A stretch of 64,000 nt of DNA from Halobacillus sp. Marseille-P3879 (GCF_900240285.1 NZ_OESS01000001.1:930001-994000); one strand, 5' to 3'. Positions 52,660-62,111 are shown, counted from the stretch's first letter. The notes: generated by a model not told the origin, from the sequence alone. Program-made: numbers and translations.

Positions 52660-54024
52660 TTATTTGCTGTTGTTTTTCTGTAAAACCTTTAATCCATTAT
52701 CCATATCAGAAGCGAGGATATAGTTTCGGTCTACATCCACACCCCAGAAATAAGCTCCTTCAGGCAGGTATTGTCCTGTTTGAACCGGGTTTGCAGGGTT
52801 TGTAATGTCAGCAGCAATTAGGCCACCTGCATAGTGAGACAGGTATAAGGTGTTGCCATGTACTTTAGGGTCGTGTACCGTATTGGCAAATGTGATGCCA
52901 TCTTCAACATTATCAATTAAATCCGTCTTAAACGTACTCAGTTCTTTTGGATTGGCAGGGTCCTTAATGTCAAAAATTCTAGTGTATCCATACGATTCTT
53001 CGTACCCCTCTTTAACAGGGTTATAGACTTCTCTTGTTTCAATCAACACGTTTCCACCCTTCGCTAAAGCTGCAGAGTGAGCAGAGCCTTGTACGTCTGG
53101 CGCATAATCCGTACGGCCTTCATATTTTACGTTATAAGGGTCAGAAATATCGAGAATGATCGTACCTAAATCCCAGAAGGATAAGAGGGCCGTGTCCCCA
53201 TTGGTATCGGTTATAGCGCTATGATTGAAAACCGGTCTTGTTTTTCCATCAGGGGAATCCCAGTGATAGCCGTTAAAGTTGTCTGAGACTTCAGGGAGTG
53301 TACGAGGGTCAAATTCATAAATGGTTTCTGGCTGCTTCGGATCCGAGACGTCTACTAACGCGAAATCTTTATTCTCCCCATGAGTATAGTAGTCGGCGTA
53401 AGGATTTGCTGATAGTACAAATGGCTTTCCATTTTGTACCGTTAAGTATAATTCATGAGTTCCTGGCACACGCTTGTCCATTTCCCAGAAACCAAGTTTT
53501 TCTGGATTATGTGGGTCAGATACATCATATAAGAGGAAGCCGCCTTTAGAATCAGGGTGACTTCTATCTAATTGCTGAACACTCACCGCCGCTAATTCTC
53601 CCTTAAAGTCAGGTGTGTTCACAGATTTCACAATCACTTTTTCCTGCCACGTGCCAGGAATGTCATCTGCAAACTTGGCAATTTCTTCAGGGTTCTTAGG
53701 ATCCTTCATATCAAAGATTCGAACTCCGCCTTCTCCGCCGTTCTGTGTATGCGTACCTAAATAAGCATAGCCCTTGTGAGAATAAACGTCTGCAGTATTA
53801 TTTTTGATTCCGTCATACTCTTTTAGAGGCATCGCTGCAACTTCTTTCCAATTCGAAAGACTCTTGTCCCCTTCAATTTTAGGGATAGCATTTAGGTCTG
53901 CTTCATGAGCACCTTTTTCAATCCCTGCATCATCTAACATATCGTGAGCAAAGGCCGTAGGTGTAAATAAAGAGAAAGTCATGATACCAGCAATCGTGGA
54001 ATGAACTAAAAATTTTTTATTCAT
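52660..54024 (-). CDS. Secreted LVIVD-repeat beta-propeller protein
   Basis: A 454-aa exported protein: signal peptide (IAGIMTFSLFTPTAFAHD, cleavage near A26) and at least five repeats of the LVIVD type such as VRIFDMKDPKNPEEIAKF, LLYDVSDPHNPEKLGFW, ALVDVSDPKQPETIYEF and IILDISDPYNVKYEGR. These form a beta propeller on the cell surface or in medium; function of the family is unknown, often suspected in adhesion or extracellular binding. Strong Asp/Asn and Pro content matches salt-adapted secreted proteins. Its own terminator follows. Confidence 0.88.
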   Translation of the reverse strand: MNKKFLVHSTIAGIMTFSLFTPTAFAHDMLDDAGIEKGAHEADLNAIPKIEGDKSLSNWKEVAAMPLKEYDGIKNNTADVYSHKGYAYLGTHTQNGGEGGVRIFDMKDPKNPEEIAKFADDIPGTWQEKVIVKSVNTPDFKGELAAVSVQQLDRSHPDSKGGFLLYDVSDPHNPEKLGFWEMDKRVPGTHELYLTVQNGKPFVLSANPYADYYTHGENKDFALVDVSDPKQPETIYEFDPRTLPEVSDNFNGYHWDSPDGKTRPVFNHSAITDTNGDTALLSFWDLGTIILDISDPYNVKYEGRTDYAPDVQGSAHSAALAKGGNVLIETREVYNPVKEGYEESYGYTRIFDIKDPANPKELSTFKTDLIDNVEDGITFANTVHDPKVHGNTLYLSHYAGGLIAADITNPANPVQTGQYLPEGAYFWGVDVDRNYILASDMDNGLKVLQKNNSK

Positions 54025-54647
54025 ATTTTCCCTCCAATTGAAATAGTTTCCTTTTACTATAGTACCATAGGGTGTACATCTCTTCAGTAGTTATTAGAAA
54101 AATAAGACAATTATCGTGCCATAGGACCTGAACATGCTGGGTCATATTACTCTAAAATGGAAATTAGTCATTCTATGTAACTATTTTTTAAATTGCAAGC
54201 AAAGCGTTTGTCAGTTTACTAATGGCATCCTGGAGCGTACTAGAGCTGGATTCTAGAGCCTTCGACGGGTTCAAATCATCTTACTGGAAGTTCTTTTAGT
54301 TTATCTCGATATTGAGTTTTTCACGTAAGGGGCGTAATATTTAATAAGTCGAAAAAGGTGAGCATTCAAAGTGCTCACCTTTCTCATGCAACCTGAAATC
54401 GAACATACTGATTGAATATTATATTAAAGAAGGCACTCTTAACACCGAAATTGATTGGGCGATTAAATCACTAAATAAGAATGCCGCCTTATACCCCATT
54501 TTTATTATGTGTAGGACAAGGCTAATTAGAAAATGCCCCAATATCCCTCCTTCCATTTACCGATGCCCCATTTGAATATTCCCTTATTGGAAGATCTAGA
54601 GCACAATTCATCTTGTCATCCCTGGGATTATAGAACTGGAGAAAGAA
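54025..54647. other. Intergenic with one terminator hairpin
   Basis: AAAGGTGAGCA (54355-54365) and TGCTCACCTTT (54373-54383) make a perfect 11-bp stem followed by CTC. No associated gene was recognised; a frame around 54405-54573 has no family resemblance. Confidence 0.6.
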
Positions 54648-54750
54648 GAAAAAATAATCCGAACGATTCTGATGAAATCAGTCCGGATTATTTATGGACC
54701 AGGAAAGGATTTTTACCATCGCTTTCTTGTTGGGGCTTCGACTCGCGCAG
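54648..54750 (+). repeat. Interspersed structured repeat, copy C (most degraded)
   Basis: AATAATCCGAACGATTCTGA then ATGAAATCAGTCCGGATTATTT keep the left hairpin of copies A and B. The right part retains only fragments (TTTACCATCGCTTTC, CTTCGACTCGCGC). Confidence 0.7.
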
Positions 54751-54752
54751 TA

Positions 54753-55514
54753 TTAAAAAGAGTAAGAATCACCGTCATTAGGAATTAAAACATCGGAGAC
54801 GATTCCTTCTTGGTTAATAAAGTCTTTTAGCTCCTCTCTAGATAACGTCCAATGGTTAACAGCCTCCGTATGAACGACAATGATTGTAGCATCAGGTGCA
54901 GCATCATGGGTTTCTTTGATGTCCTCTTTCCCCATGACAAGAGAGCCACCTTCATAGAATTGATTGTCGCCGCCGTTTACAACAATGATATCGGGCTGGT
55001 GGGTATCGATTTCTGTTTGGACGGCATCATACCATACAGTGTCTCCCGCAACATATAATGTTTTCTCATCTTGATGTTTAAAGACGATGCCACATACTTC
55101 GCCGGCGAGTTTAAGGATTTCCCCTCTACCGTGCTGGCCAGTTGTTTTGATTAACCGAACATCGTCAAAATCCGTATGTTCTGTTAAAACTTCTACATTT
55201 TGGAAACCCGCCGTTTTTACTTCTTGCGCATCCTCTTCGTTTTGTACGAACACTTTAATACCTTTAGGTAAGACATTTTTAGCTGAATCGTCAAAGTGAT
55301 CGAGGTGTAAATGAGTGACAATGACAGCATCGACATCTTTTATCACATCGTCGAGGGATACTGGCAAATCAACTAAAGGGTTATTCTGATCCTGCCTGAT
55401 TGAATTCGGGAATGGCGGGTACGTGCCTTTCTCTGCTAACATTGGATCTATAAGAAACTTTTTGCCTGCGTATTCAACAATTAAGGTTGCGTTTCGGATA
55501 AGTTTAATATCCAT
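54753..55514 (-). CDS. MBL-fold metal-dependent hydrolase (UlaG-like)
   Basis: A 253-aa metallo-beta-lactamase-fold hydrolase: NATLIVEYAGKKFLIDPM start, VTHLHLDHFDD (HxHxDH), Asp in VAGDTVWYD, and His in VVHTEAVNHWTLSREEL. It belongs to the YtnP/UlaG-like branch acting on small phosphodiester or lactone substrates; natural substrate not known. Start at 55514 follows AAAGGAGTGGTTACT; the frame is open 43 codons further. It diverges from the Lrp-type regulator gene with a short shared promoter region. Confidence 0.85.
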   Translation of the reverse strand: MDIKLIRNATLIVEYAGKKFLIDPMLAEKGTYPPFPNSIRQDQNNPLVDLPVSLDDVIKDVDAVIVTHLHLDHFDDSAKNVLPKGIKVFVQNEEDAQEVKTAGFQNVEVLTEHTDFDDVRLIKTTGQHGRGEILKLAGEVCGIVFKHQDEKTLYVAGDTVWYDAVQTEIDTHQPDIIVVNGGDNQFYEGGSLVMGKEDIKETHDAAPDATIIVVHTEAVNHWTLSREELKDFINQEGIVSDVLIPNDGDSYSF

Positions 55515-55631
55515 AGTAACCACTCCTTTTCTAAAATCTACGTTATATTTTAAACGGAGATGATAGAGTAATACATAGATGCAATCAAGTCTTTCAGCCA
55601 TTTGACTTGAACTTTGAAAGGATTTGATGAG

Positions 55632-56057
55632 GTGCTTGACCAAACAGATCTTCGAATTGTAGAAGAGTTATCCAAAAACAGCCGGATTACCATGAAAGAA
55701 TTAGGGGAGAAGGTACATTTAACAGGGCAGGCTGCCGCAGCCAGAGTGGCCAAGCTTGAAGATCAAGGAGTAATTGAGGGCTATACGATTAAGGTTAATC
55801 AAGAGAAAATGGGTTATTTCATTAAAGCGTTTATTACGATTATTACAAAAGATACCCACCATAAACCTCTCCTTTCCTTTGTAGAAACTAAAAAGGAATA
55901 TGTTATCAATAATTATAAAATCAGTGGAGATGGCTGTTATATTCTTGAATGTAAATTTCCGACTCATGAGCGTTTAAATGAGTTTTTGACAGCTTTAAAC
56001 AAGCACGCGAACTATAAGTTGTCGATTGTAATTAATACTCAATCTTCTAATGACTAA
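55632..56057 (+). CDS. Lrp/AsnC-family regulator
   Basis: A 141-aa protein with N-terminal winged HTH (LDQTDLRIVEELSKNSRITM, GEKVHLTGQAAAARVAKLED) and C-terminal RAM ligand-binding domain (AFITIITKDTHHKPLLSF, ISGDGCYILECKF). GTG at 55632 lies after AAAGGATTTGATGAG and gives the standard LDQTD beginning; TTG 55614 is possible. It may control the divergent MBL gene, an inference from arrangement. Confidence 0.87.
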   Translation: MLDQTDLRIVEELSKNSRITMKELGEKVHLTGQAAAARVAKLEDQGVIEGYTIKVNQEKMGYFIKAFITIITKDTHHKPLLSFVETKKEYVINNYKISGDGCYILECKFPTHERLNEFLTALNKHANYKLSIVINTQSSND

Positions 56058-56060
56058 AAG

Positions 56061-56111
56061 TTGACTATTGAATAAGAAGTTGATAACCTGTCAGGTAGAA
56101 AGGTTGTTCTA
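56061..56111 (+). promoter_or_regulatory. Promoter and TetR operator ahead of tetR
   Basis: TTGACT (56061-56066), 17-bp spacer, TAACCT (56084-56089). TAGAA-AGGTTG-TTCTA (56096-56111), a 16-bp inverted repeat, covers the start site. An almost identical copy (56708-56723) precedes the MFS gene. Confidence 0.75.
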
Positions 56112-56136
56112 TCTAAATAAAGGAGAAGTTGATTAT

Positions 56137-56691
56137 ATGAGTCGATCTGCAAAAAAAGATACAATACTCCAGGTAGCGGAAAGGTTATTTTATGAGCATG
56201 GCTTTCGAGGGGTAGGGTTAAAGCAAATTATTAACGAGTCTGACGTCGCCACGATGACGATCTATAACCACTTTTCCTCAAAAGATAACCTGGTAGAGGA
56301 GGTATTGAAGCAGCGGGAAGAGCGGTACTGGTCCTATTTGGATTCCCATGTTGAAATGGATTCAGATTCGCCTTTTATCCTTGCCGTTGAAGCCCACGGA
56401 CGCTGGTTAAAAGAACAATCCTACAGAGGGTGTATGTTCTTAAGAGCGATAGAAGATTACGCAGGAACGGATAATGAAATTGAAGATATAGCCCGGGGGC
56501 ACAAATCTAAATTGCTCAAATACTTTCAATTACTGGCGCAGAGGAAAGGGAAAGATAACGAAAAAGACTTAGCCCATCAATTCACACTGCTGCTTGAAGG
56601 GACTACCTCTATGACCACATTGATCGGTGCGGAAAAAGCAACAGAACATTCTATTGCGATGGCCCGGATGCTCATCCGGCATACATCGTAA
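56137..56691 (+). CDS. TetR-family regulator
   Basis: A 184-aa repressor with N-terminal HTH (DTILQVAERLFYEHGFRGVG, QIINESDVATMTIYNHFSSKDNLVEEVL) and a helical ligand-binding domain. Predicted to repress itself and the MFS exporter through the two TAGAAAGGTYGTTCTA sites. Start at 56137, after AAAGGAGAAG, is favoured over an upstream ATG lying ahead of the operator. Ligand unknown. Confidence 0.88.
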   Translation: MSRSAKKDTILQVAERLFYEHGFRGVGLKQIINESDVATMTIYNHFSSKDNLVEEVLKQREERYWSYLDSHVEMDSDSPFILAVEAHGRWLKEQSYRGCMFLRAIEDYAGTDNEIEDIARGHKSKLLKYFQLLAQRKGKDNEKDLAHQFTLLLEGTTSMTTLIGAEKATEHSIAMARMLIRHTS

Positions 56692-56707
56692 TTTTTTTAC
56701 AGTTAAA

Positions 56708-56729
56708 TAGAAAGGTCGTTCTATATAAT
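56708..56729 (+). promoter_or_regulatory. TetR operator and -10 box of the MFS gene
   Basis: TAGAA-AGGTCG-TTCTA (56708-56723) is followed immediately by TATAAT (56724-56729), so a bound repressor blocks the promoter. 15 of 16 bases match the tetR copy. Confidence 0.78.
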
Positions 56730-56749
56730 TTAATGGTGAGGAGGCTACT

Positions 56750-57886
56750 ATGAAATTCTCAAGTTTAGTTTTCCCCGGCGTGACCATGATTGCTGTTACT
56801 TATGGATTGGCCAGGTTTAGTTTTGGGCTGCTTCTTCCTGATATCAATGAATCCCTTGAAATGTCTGAGCTGGTATCAGGGATGACTTCTTCGTTGTTTT
56901 ATTTAGCATACTGCTGCACGATTATCCTTTCCACGGTGATAACTACAAAAGAAGGACCAAGAAGGATGATTATCTCAGCTGGGCTGTCAGCTTTTATAGG
57001 ATTGCTGTTGATGGGGATCGCACCGAATGGATGGGTGCTTGCGTTAGGCGTGTTATTTGCTGGAGGAAGCACGGGTCTCGTATCTCCTCCTTATGGCGCG
57101 GCGATATCTCTTTGGATTAAAGAGAATAATCAGGGGAAAGCAAATACATGGATCAATTCAGGAACAAGCTTCGGTATTGCCCTTTCTGGAGCAGGGGCGA
57201 TTTTATTAACACCGAATTGGAGACTGACGTATATAATTTACGCGATCTTGACCCTCTTGATATTATTATGGAATTTCCAGGCGATTCCGAAGAACGGGAC
57301 TCGCACGAAGGTAAGGTTTAAAACAGGGAATCTCTCTATCCGAGGAGTAGAAGGATCCATCCCTTTGATTATAGCCTCTCTTACCCTGGGAGTTTCCACA
57401 GCGGCTTTCTGGACTTTTTCCAGATCTTTTATTGAAGTGACGGGTGATTATAGTGATTGGCAGCTTTCTGGATTTTGGGTCATTATAGGTCTTTGTGGCG
57501 TGCTGGGAGGGTTTTCCGGTTCTTTAGTGGAATCAAGAGGATTATCTTTTGCTTATAAGTTGGGAAGTTTGTCGATTGCTTCAGCTCCGGTTATTCTATC
57601 TGTTTCATCGGGGAATTGGTTATTGTCTTTCTTATCCGCTGGAATCTTTGGATGCTCCTATATATTTTTAACAGGTGTGCTTCTAGTGTGGGGAATCCGT
57701 GTATTTATTACGAACGCCTCCTTAGGTATTGGAGTACCCTTTTTACTATTGGCGTTGGGACAGGTCCTGGGTTCAATACTCGCTGGATGGTTTATTGGGA
57801 CATGGGGCTATGTTGTTTCTTTTCTGCTTTATGGTTTAATCGGCATTGGAGCTGCCCTTATGGGTCCTGAAAAAATTAGAAGATAG
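56750..57886 (+). CDS. YbfB/YjiJ-family MFS transporter
   Basis: A 378-aa, 11-12-helix permease with the YbfB/YjiJ family N-terminal pattern (VTMIAVTYGLARFSFGLLLPDI) and central VSPPYGAAISLWI. Probably exports a small molecule under control of the TetR upstream; 58 bp separate the genes, with the operator between. ATG after GAGGAGGCTACT. Confidence 0.88.
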   Translation: MKFSSLVFPGVTMIAVTYGLARFSFGLLLPDINESLEMSELVSGMTSSLFYLAYCCTIILSTVITTKEGPRRMIISAGLSAFIGLLLMGIAPNGWVLALGVLFAGGSTGLVSPPYGAAISLWIKENNQGKANTWINSGTSFGIALSGAGAILLTPNWRLTYIIYAILTLLILLWNFQAIPKNGTRTKVRFKTGNLSIRGVEGSIPLIIASLTLGVSTAAFWTFSRSFIEVTGDYSDWQLSGFWVIIGLCGVLGGFSGSLVESRGLSFAYKLGSLSIASAPVILSVSSGNWLLSFLSAGIFGCSYIFLTGVLLVWGIRVFITNASLGIGVPFLLLALGQVLGSILAGWFIGTWGYVVSFLLYGLIGIGAALMGPEKIRR

Positions 57887-57957
57887 TATTTCCCTCAGTT
57901 TTTTCGTTCATTTTAACCCCTTTTTGAATCGTGGGTAATACGAATACGATATACAAA

Positions 57958-57992
57958 AGTGTACCTTTTGGCTTTTTGCTAAAAGGTACACT
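57958..57992. terminator. Terminator after the MFS gene
   Basis: AGTGTACCTTTT (57958-57969) pairs with AAAAGGTACACT (57981-57992), perfect 12-bp stem; tail ATGGTTTT is weakly U-rich. Confidence 0.7.
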
Positions 57993-58043
57993 ATGGTTTT
58001 AAAGAGGACTTGCCTGTTGGGAGGACTGCCGGATAAATAATGA

Positions 58044-58346
58044 TTAATGTAACAGCTTTTGTTTTTCTCTTTGAAATTCTTCTTCTGTCAGATAACCTTG
58101 TTCTTTAAATTGTATTAATCGTTCAAGTTGTTGAAGAGACTGTTCTTTTATTTGTGCTAACTCTCTTAGTTGATCTGCTTGGGTGATACTTTCATTTAAT
58201 TGAAGGGATCCGCCGGCTAAAACTAATATTTGATTTGGACCTGTTCGTTTGAGCACAAAATAGCCTCTTTCTGCGTGTGTTGCAATGCCCTCATCATTCG
58301 GCCGGCAATATCCATGTGAGGTGCTTCTTTTTTGCCATATATTCAA
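58044..58346 (-). CDS. SHOCT-domain small protein
   Basis: A 100-aa soluble protein with a basic start, a beta-rich middle (GYFVLKRTGPNQILVLAGG) and a C-terminal SHOCT motif (LERLIQFKEQGYLTEEEFQREK). The domain typically mediates oligomerisation in proteins of unknown role. TTG start at 58346 is close to its AGGGAGAGA; the nearby ATG at 58338 opens a short unrelated frame, so the start is uncertain. Confidence 0.65.
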   Translation of the reverse strand: MNIWQKRSTSHGYCRPNDEGIATHAERGYFVLKRTGPNQILVLAGGSLQLNESITQADQLRELAQIKEQSLQQLERLIQFKEQGYLTEEEFQREKQKLLH

Positions 58347-58411
58347 TCTCTCCCTGGTTAATATACTCCTAATATCATATGTCCTCTAAATCTATTGGTA
58401 TGTTTAGATGA

Positions 58412-58570
<159 letters not shown>

Positions 58571-58915
58571 TAATAGAATAGAGGGAGCTACACTTTTTAA
58601 GAGTTGAAGTCTTCAGCTTTTTTAATTAAGTAGACAAATAAAGAAGGATATATACTAATTTTATTGAATATTGTTAGCATATGGTTAAATTAGGCGGAAA
58701 GATCAGTTCTGAACAAATAAATACTGTTTGAAGTTTAATAAAATTATAGCAATGCACCCATGCTTATTGATTGTTTATTCAGTCTATCCTTAATCTAAGC
58801 TTCGCCTGAGTACAGTATAGAATGCCTTGCTAAAAACTCCGCTGAAAAAATGCCGTAACTTTATTTAAAGTTGGCTATAAATAATATGATTCTAAACTTG
58901 AGTGGAGGAAATGTA
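58571..58915. other. Intergenic, no gene seen
   Basis: About 345 AT-rich bp following the SDR remnant. GTTGAAG/CTTCAGC (about 58603-58618) with trailing TTTTTT may be its old terminator. Confidence 0.5.
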
Positions 58916-59122
58916 ATGAATTTTATCAGTTGGTTTGATTGGATAACTCCAACTAATCCAGTTGCTTCATTATTTTTTGGTGTTCTTTTCACTATTATTC
59001 TAGGCCTCACTGTTTGGATGGAGACAAGGGATTTTAAGACCGTACTTGTCACCACTATAACTGGTATAGTGATAACAAGTATTGGAGTTGCTATTTTAAA
59101 CGGAATTGGCTTCTATGCTTGA
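58916..59122 (+). CDS. Small membrane protein (68 aa)
   Basis: Two hydrophobic segments (PVASLFFGVLFTIILGLTVW and VLVTTITGIVITSIGVAIL) separated by a short charged loop METRDFK. GGAGG precedes the ATG at 58916. No family recognised. It is followed 55 bp later by the rraA-like gene, maybe on the same transcript. Confidence 0.7.
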   Translation: MNFISWFDWITPTNPVASLFFGVLFTIILGLTVWMETRDFKTVLVTTITGIVITSIGVAILNGIGFYA

Positions 59123-59177
59123 AGATAATGCTGTTTAGAATGGGTTTTTGATATTATGAAAGAGGAGGAATAATTTT

Positions 59178-59660
59178 ATGAAACTCAAAACAGCCGATTT
59201 ATGTGATAGTTATCCAGATAAGGTAAGTATTGTCGATCCATCATTTTCAAGTTTTGGTAAAAAGAAAAGCTTTTTTGGCCCTATATCCACCGTTAAGGTG
59301 AAAGATGATAATGTCCTTGTCAGAAAGGCGCTGGAAACAATCCCCGCTGGCAACGTTTTAGTTGTAGATGGAATGGCTTCTAAGAATTGCGCATTGCTTG
59401 GTGGTAACTTAGCAGAAATAGCAGCAGAAAGAGGATTAGCCGGAATTATAATAAATGGATACATTAGAGATTTCATGGAAGTGTGTGAAACGGATATCGG
59501 AATAATTGCGCTAGGCACAATACCACTAAAAAGTAAAAAAGAAGGCAAAGGACAAGAAAATGTAACGTTAGAATTTGGGAATGCCGTATGGAATCCTAAC
59601 GGTTATGTTTATGTAGATGAAGATGGAGTAATTGTCTCGTCTGAAAAGTTAAATATTTAA
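59178..59660 (+). CDS. RraA-family protein (aldolase/RNase regulator fold)
   Basis: A 160-aa protein of the RraA/HMG-aldolase fold: [13 protein letters not shown] start, [24 protein letters not shown] signature with conserved Arg-Asp, and metal-binding Asp near. Members are ribonuclease-E regulators in Proteobacteria or 4-hydroxy-4-methyl-2-oxoglutarate aldolases; Bacillaceae lack RNase E homologues of that type, so an aldolase or unknown role is more likely. AGAGGAGGAAT precedes the ATG. Confidence 0.88.
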   Translation: MKLKTADLCDSYPDKVSIVDPSFSSFGKKKSFFGPISTVKVKDDNVLVRKALETIPAGNVLVVDGMASKNCALLGGNLAEIAAERGLAGIIINGYIRDFMEVCETDIGIIALGTIPLKSKKEGKGQENVTLEFGNAVWNPNGYVYVDEDGVIVSSEKLNI

Positions 59661-59736
59661 TTAAACCACAGTTCAATGGAAACAAGCGGAGGACGATCAT
59701 CGTCTGATGCTTAAAATTGTATCAGGAGGAATCAAC

Positions 59737-60108
59737 TTGGAAGCTTTCGAAAAATACTTAGCAGGCATCGATAACCCTGACCACCGTGCCCGCATAGAAG
59801 AAATATTAGTCTGGGTTGCTAATAAGTTCCCAAATCTGGAACCGCAGATGAAGTGGAACACACCAATGTTTACTGATCATGGTACATTTATTATCGGCAT
59901 AGACACAGCAAAACATCACATAAGCGTTGCCCCAGAAGAAACAGCCATGACAAAATTTGGCGATGACATTGAACAAGCTGGCTACAGTTCTACCAAAGGG
60001 TTGTTTCGCATTCGCTGGAATGAACCTGTCAATTACGAATTGCTTGAGAAAATAATCAAATTTAATATTGAGGATAAAGCAGACTATACAAATTTTTGGC
60101 GGAAATAG
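59737..60108 (+). CDS. fraX: Frataxin-like iron chaperone (DUF1801)
   Basis: A 123-aa protein, the exact length of B. subtilis FraX/YdhG, with [21 protein letters not shown], the [16 protein letters not shown] strand, and [11 protein letters not shown] end. It belongs to DUF1801 and in Bacillus acts as a frataxin-like iron carrier for Fe-S and haem assembly. TTG start at 59737 follows AGGAGG by 6 nt; the in-frame ATG at 59707 lacks a site. Monocistronic with own terminator. Confidence 0.88.
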   Translation: MEAFEKYLAGIDNPDHRARIEEILVWVANKFPNLEPQMKWNTPMFTDHGTFIIGIDTAKHHISVAPEETAMTKFGDDIEQAGYSSTKGLFRIRWNEPVNYELLEKIIKFNIEDKADYTNFWRK

Positions 60109-60147
60109 CATCTTCCTTAGCGGTACATATTTTATACTTAATAAACC

Positions 60148-60177
60148 AAAGGGTGGCGGATTGCCACCCTTTAAATT
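60148..60177 (+). terminator. Terminator after fraX
   Basis: AAAGGGTGGC (60148-60157), loop GGATT, GCCACCCTTT (60163-60172): perfect stem, then AAATTT. Confidence 0.8.
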
Positions 60178-60325
60178 TATTGGATGATTTGTCTAAGCAG
60201 GACCGGAGAGACAGATAGCCAAGAAAAGAGAAGCTTTTGAAACTATGTTCATGTGACTTCGTATTATAGGTAAGGTTTGTTTAAAAATTTAGAAGAACTA
60301 ATCTGGATAGGAAGCGAGGGTGTAT

Positions 60326-60502
60326 ATGAATAAAAATCAAAAAGGAGCAGTATCCTTTGCCATACTTGGTGCTGCTTTTATTGCTGGAGGAATAGGCTTT
60401 AACCAATTTTTTGAATATTCCCTTCTAATTGGGTGGGGGTGTGGACTTATATCCAAACTCGTTGCTTTAGGGTTCGCTATGAAATGGAATATAGAGAAAT
60501 AA
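60326..60502 (+). CDS. Small membrane protein (58 aa)
   Basis: Two hydrophobic stretches (GAVSFAILGAAFIAGGIGF and LLIGWGCGLISKLVALGFAM) with a polar link. GAGGGTGTAT precedes the ATG at 60326. No family recognised. Confidence 0.62.
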   Translation: MNKNQKGAVSFAILGAAFIAGGIGFNQFFEYSLLIGWGCGLISKLVALGFAMKWNIEK

Positions 60503-60590
60503 TACATAATTTCGATTCTTTTCTGATGGTGGAATATTAAAAATCAACTCAATTTTTGATGGGATGAATTGTGATAAGGGGAGGCTAAAG

Positions 60591-61136
60591 ATGGCAAAAA
60601 CCATAGGTCTAGCTACTTTATTAAGTGGACAGGGAAAGAATATGGTTTACGAATTCTGGAATGTGTTTGAAAAAGAATATAACTCAGTAGGTGTACAGTC
60701 TTTTGACTACCCTAACTTAGGTTATCAAGGGGGAAGTTGTGAAGATATTAACTTATTAAAAATAGATGTAGAAAAAGTCAGTGAGAATATTCATTCTTTT
60801 GAAGTGAATATTGAAGGTTTCGGTTATTTTGAAGAACCTTCTGATGTAGTTTACCTGAAAGTTAAAAAGAACAATAAACTCACTAAATTACATAGTACCC
60901 TTAATAACTTGCTTACTAGACACTGTGATACAGTTTTCGATTTGTACAAACCCAATAACTGGGTACCTCATATTACACTGGCAATGGGAGATATTTCACC
61001 TGACAATCTCACATTATTTAGAAATAGGTATCAATACATGACACCCGAATTTACACAACTAATTACTAACATTTCACTTGTAGAGTTCCAAGACGATGGG
61101 GATGTAGAGCTAATAAAGAAGTATGAGATTAATTAA
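60591..61136 (+). CDS. 2H phosphoesterase/LigT-fold protein, first HxT lost
   Basis: A 181-aa protein of the 2'-5' RNA ligase-like 2H superfamily. The second catalytic motif is present as VPHITLAMGD (H127-I-T129), but at the position of the first (normally PHLTL) it has PNLGYQGG, so the first His and Thr are missing. It may be inactive or only bind nucleotides. GGGGAGG precedes the ATG; no close partner gene. Confidence 0.72.
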   Translation: MAKTIGLATLLSGQGKNMVYEFWNVFEKEYNSVGVQSFDYPNLGYQGGSCEDINLLKIDVEKVSENIHSFEVNIEGFGYFEEPSDVVYLKVKKNNKLTKLHSTLNNLLTRHCDTVFDLYKPNNWVPHITLAMGDISPDNLTLFRNRYQYMTPEFTQLITNISLVEFQDDGDVELIKKYEIN

Positions 61137-61280
61137 TCTTCGAACTCGATTCTATCCAGGTGGGAAAGTCCTTTCTCATATGTGCATAAGAATATTATAT
61201 GTTTAGGAGTAAATCTAGTAATTTTCTACTGTTGGTAATTAGTACACTGCTTTAATGACAAATTAGCGAGGAAAATTATT

Positions 61281-61823
61281 ATGAATATCGAGTCTCAAAG
61301 GTTAAGGTTTTGTAAATATACGGACAATGAGTTTGAGTACTTAGCTGATTTATTAAATAACCCAGAAATGGTTAAGTACATAGGGGAAGGAAAGACGAAA
61401 GACAGAGAAGGGGCTAAAAACTTTCTAGAATGGATTTATCATACATATAATCTTGGCTCAGGTTTGGGGCTGATGGTTTTAGAAGATAAGGAACGTAATA
61501 ATCAAGTTGGCCATGCGGGATTAATCCCTCAAGTTATAGAAGGAGAAGAAGAGATTGAAATAGGCTATTGGGTATCGAAAGAACATTGGGGTCGAGGGTA
61601 TGCAACAGAAGCAGCAAGAGCGCTTCTACACTATGGTCACCATCAATTAAGGTTAACACGTTTTATTTCCTTAATTCAGCCCGGCAACACAGCGTCTCAA
61701 CGAGTTGCAGAAAAAATTGGGATGACGTTAGAAAAAATGATTATTCAAGGTAATCAAGACGTGTATGTGTACAGCACTACGAAATACTCCAGGTTCAAGT
61801 CAACGAGTCTAAATGGAAATTAG
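61281..61823 (+). CDS. GNAT-family N-acetyltransferase (RimJ/RimL type)
   Basis: A 180-aa acetyltransferase: QRLRFCKYTDNEFEYLADLL start, acetyl-CoA loop in GYWVSKEHWGRGYATEAARALL, and PGNTASQRVAEKIGMTLE at motif B. Members acetylate ribosomal proteins or other amino groups; substrate unclear. ATG after GCGAGGAAAA. Confidence 0.88.
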   Translation: MNIESQRLRFCKYTDNEFEYLADLLNNPEMVKYIGEGKTKDREGAKNFLEWIYHTYNLGSGLGLMVLEDKERNNQVGHAGLIPQVIEGEEEIEIGYWVSKEHWGRGYATEAARALLHYGHHQLRLTRFISLIQPGNTASQRVAEKIGMTLEKMIIQGNQDVYVYSTTKYSRFKSTSLNGN

Positions 61824-61974
61824 TAATCTCCAATTGTATTACTACCCTCCTATGTAATGTGGTACTTATAGGTTAATAGTACAAATGTCAGAAATAGATA
61901 TGGGCTGTAATAAGTCTCAAGGAAGGTATCAGCTATTAAATTTCATGTTTTTATAAGTAAATTTAGATAATTTG

Positions 61975-62016
61975 TTGCATCTTTTCCTTAGTTTATATAT
62001 AATGAGAATCGTTATC
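61975..62016 (+). promoter_or_regulatory. Promoter with Fur box 1
   Basis: TTGCAT (61975-61980), 17-bp spacer, TATAAT (61998-62003). The 19-mer TATAATGAGAATCGTTATC (61998-62016) matches the Fur consensus GATAATGATAATCATTATC at 16 of 19 positions and covers the -10 box. Confidence 0.78.
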
Positions 62017-62076
62017 AGTTAGTCTTTAAAAGAATATTCCTCAGTCTGAGGTTTATTTTTTTTATTATTTTTAAGT

Positions 62077-62095
62077 GAAAATGATTATCATTACC
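62077..62095 (+). promoter_or_regulatory. Fur box 2
   Basis: GAAAATGATTATCATTACC matches the Fur consensus at 17 of 19 positions, 17 bp before the nitroreductase start. Two boxes on one leader suggest tight iron repression. Confidence 0.8.
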
Positions 62096-62111
62096 ATATA
62101 GGAGTGAGGAA

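Noticed and set aside
54405-54573. Open frame (IEYYIKEGTLNTEIDWAIKS...)
   Set aside because: No start with binding site and no family match; could be an old remnant but cannot be supported.
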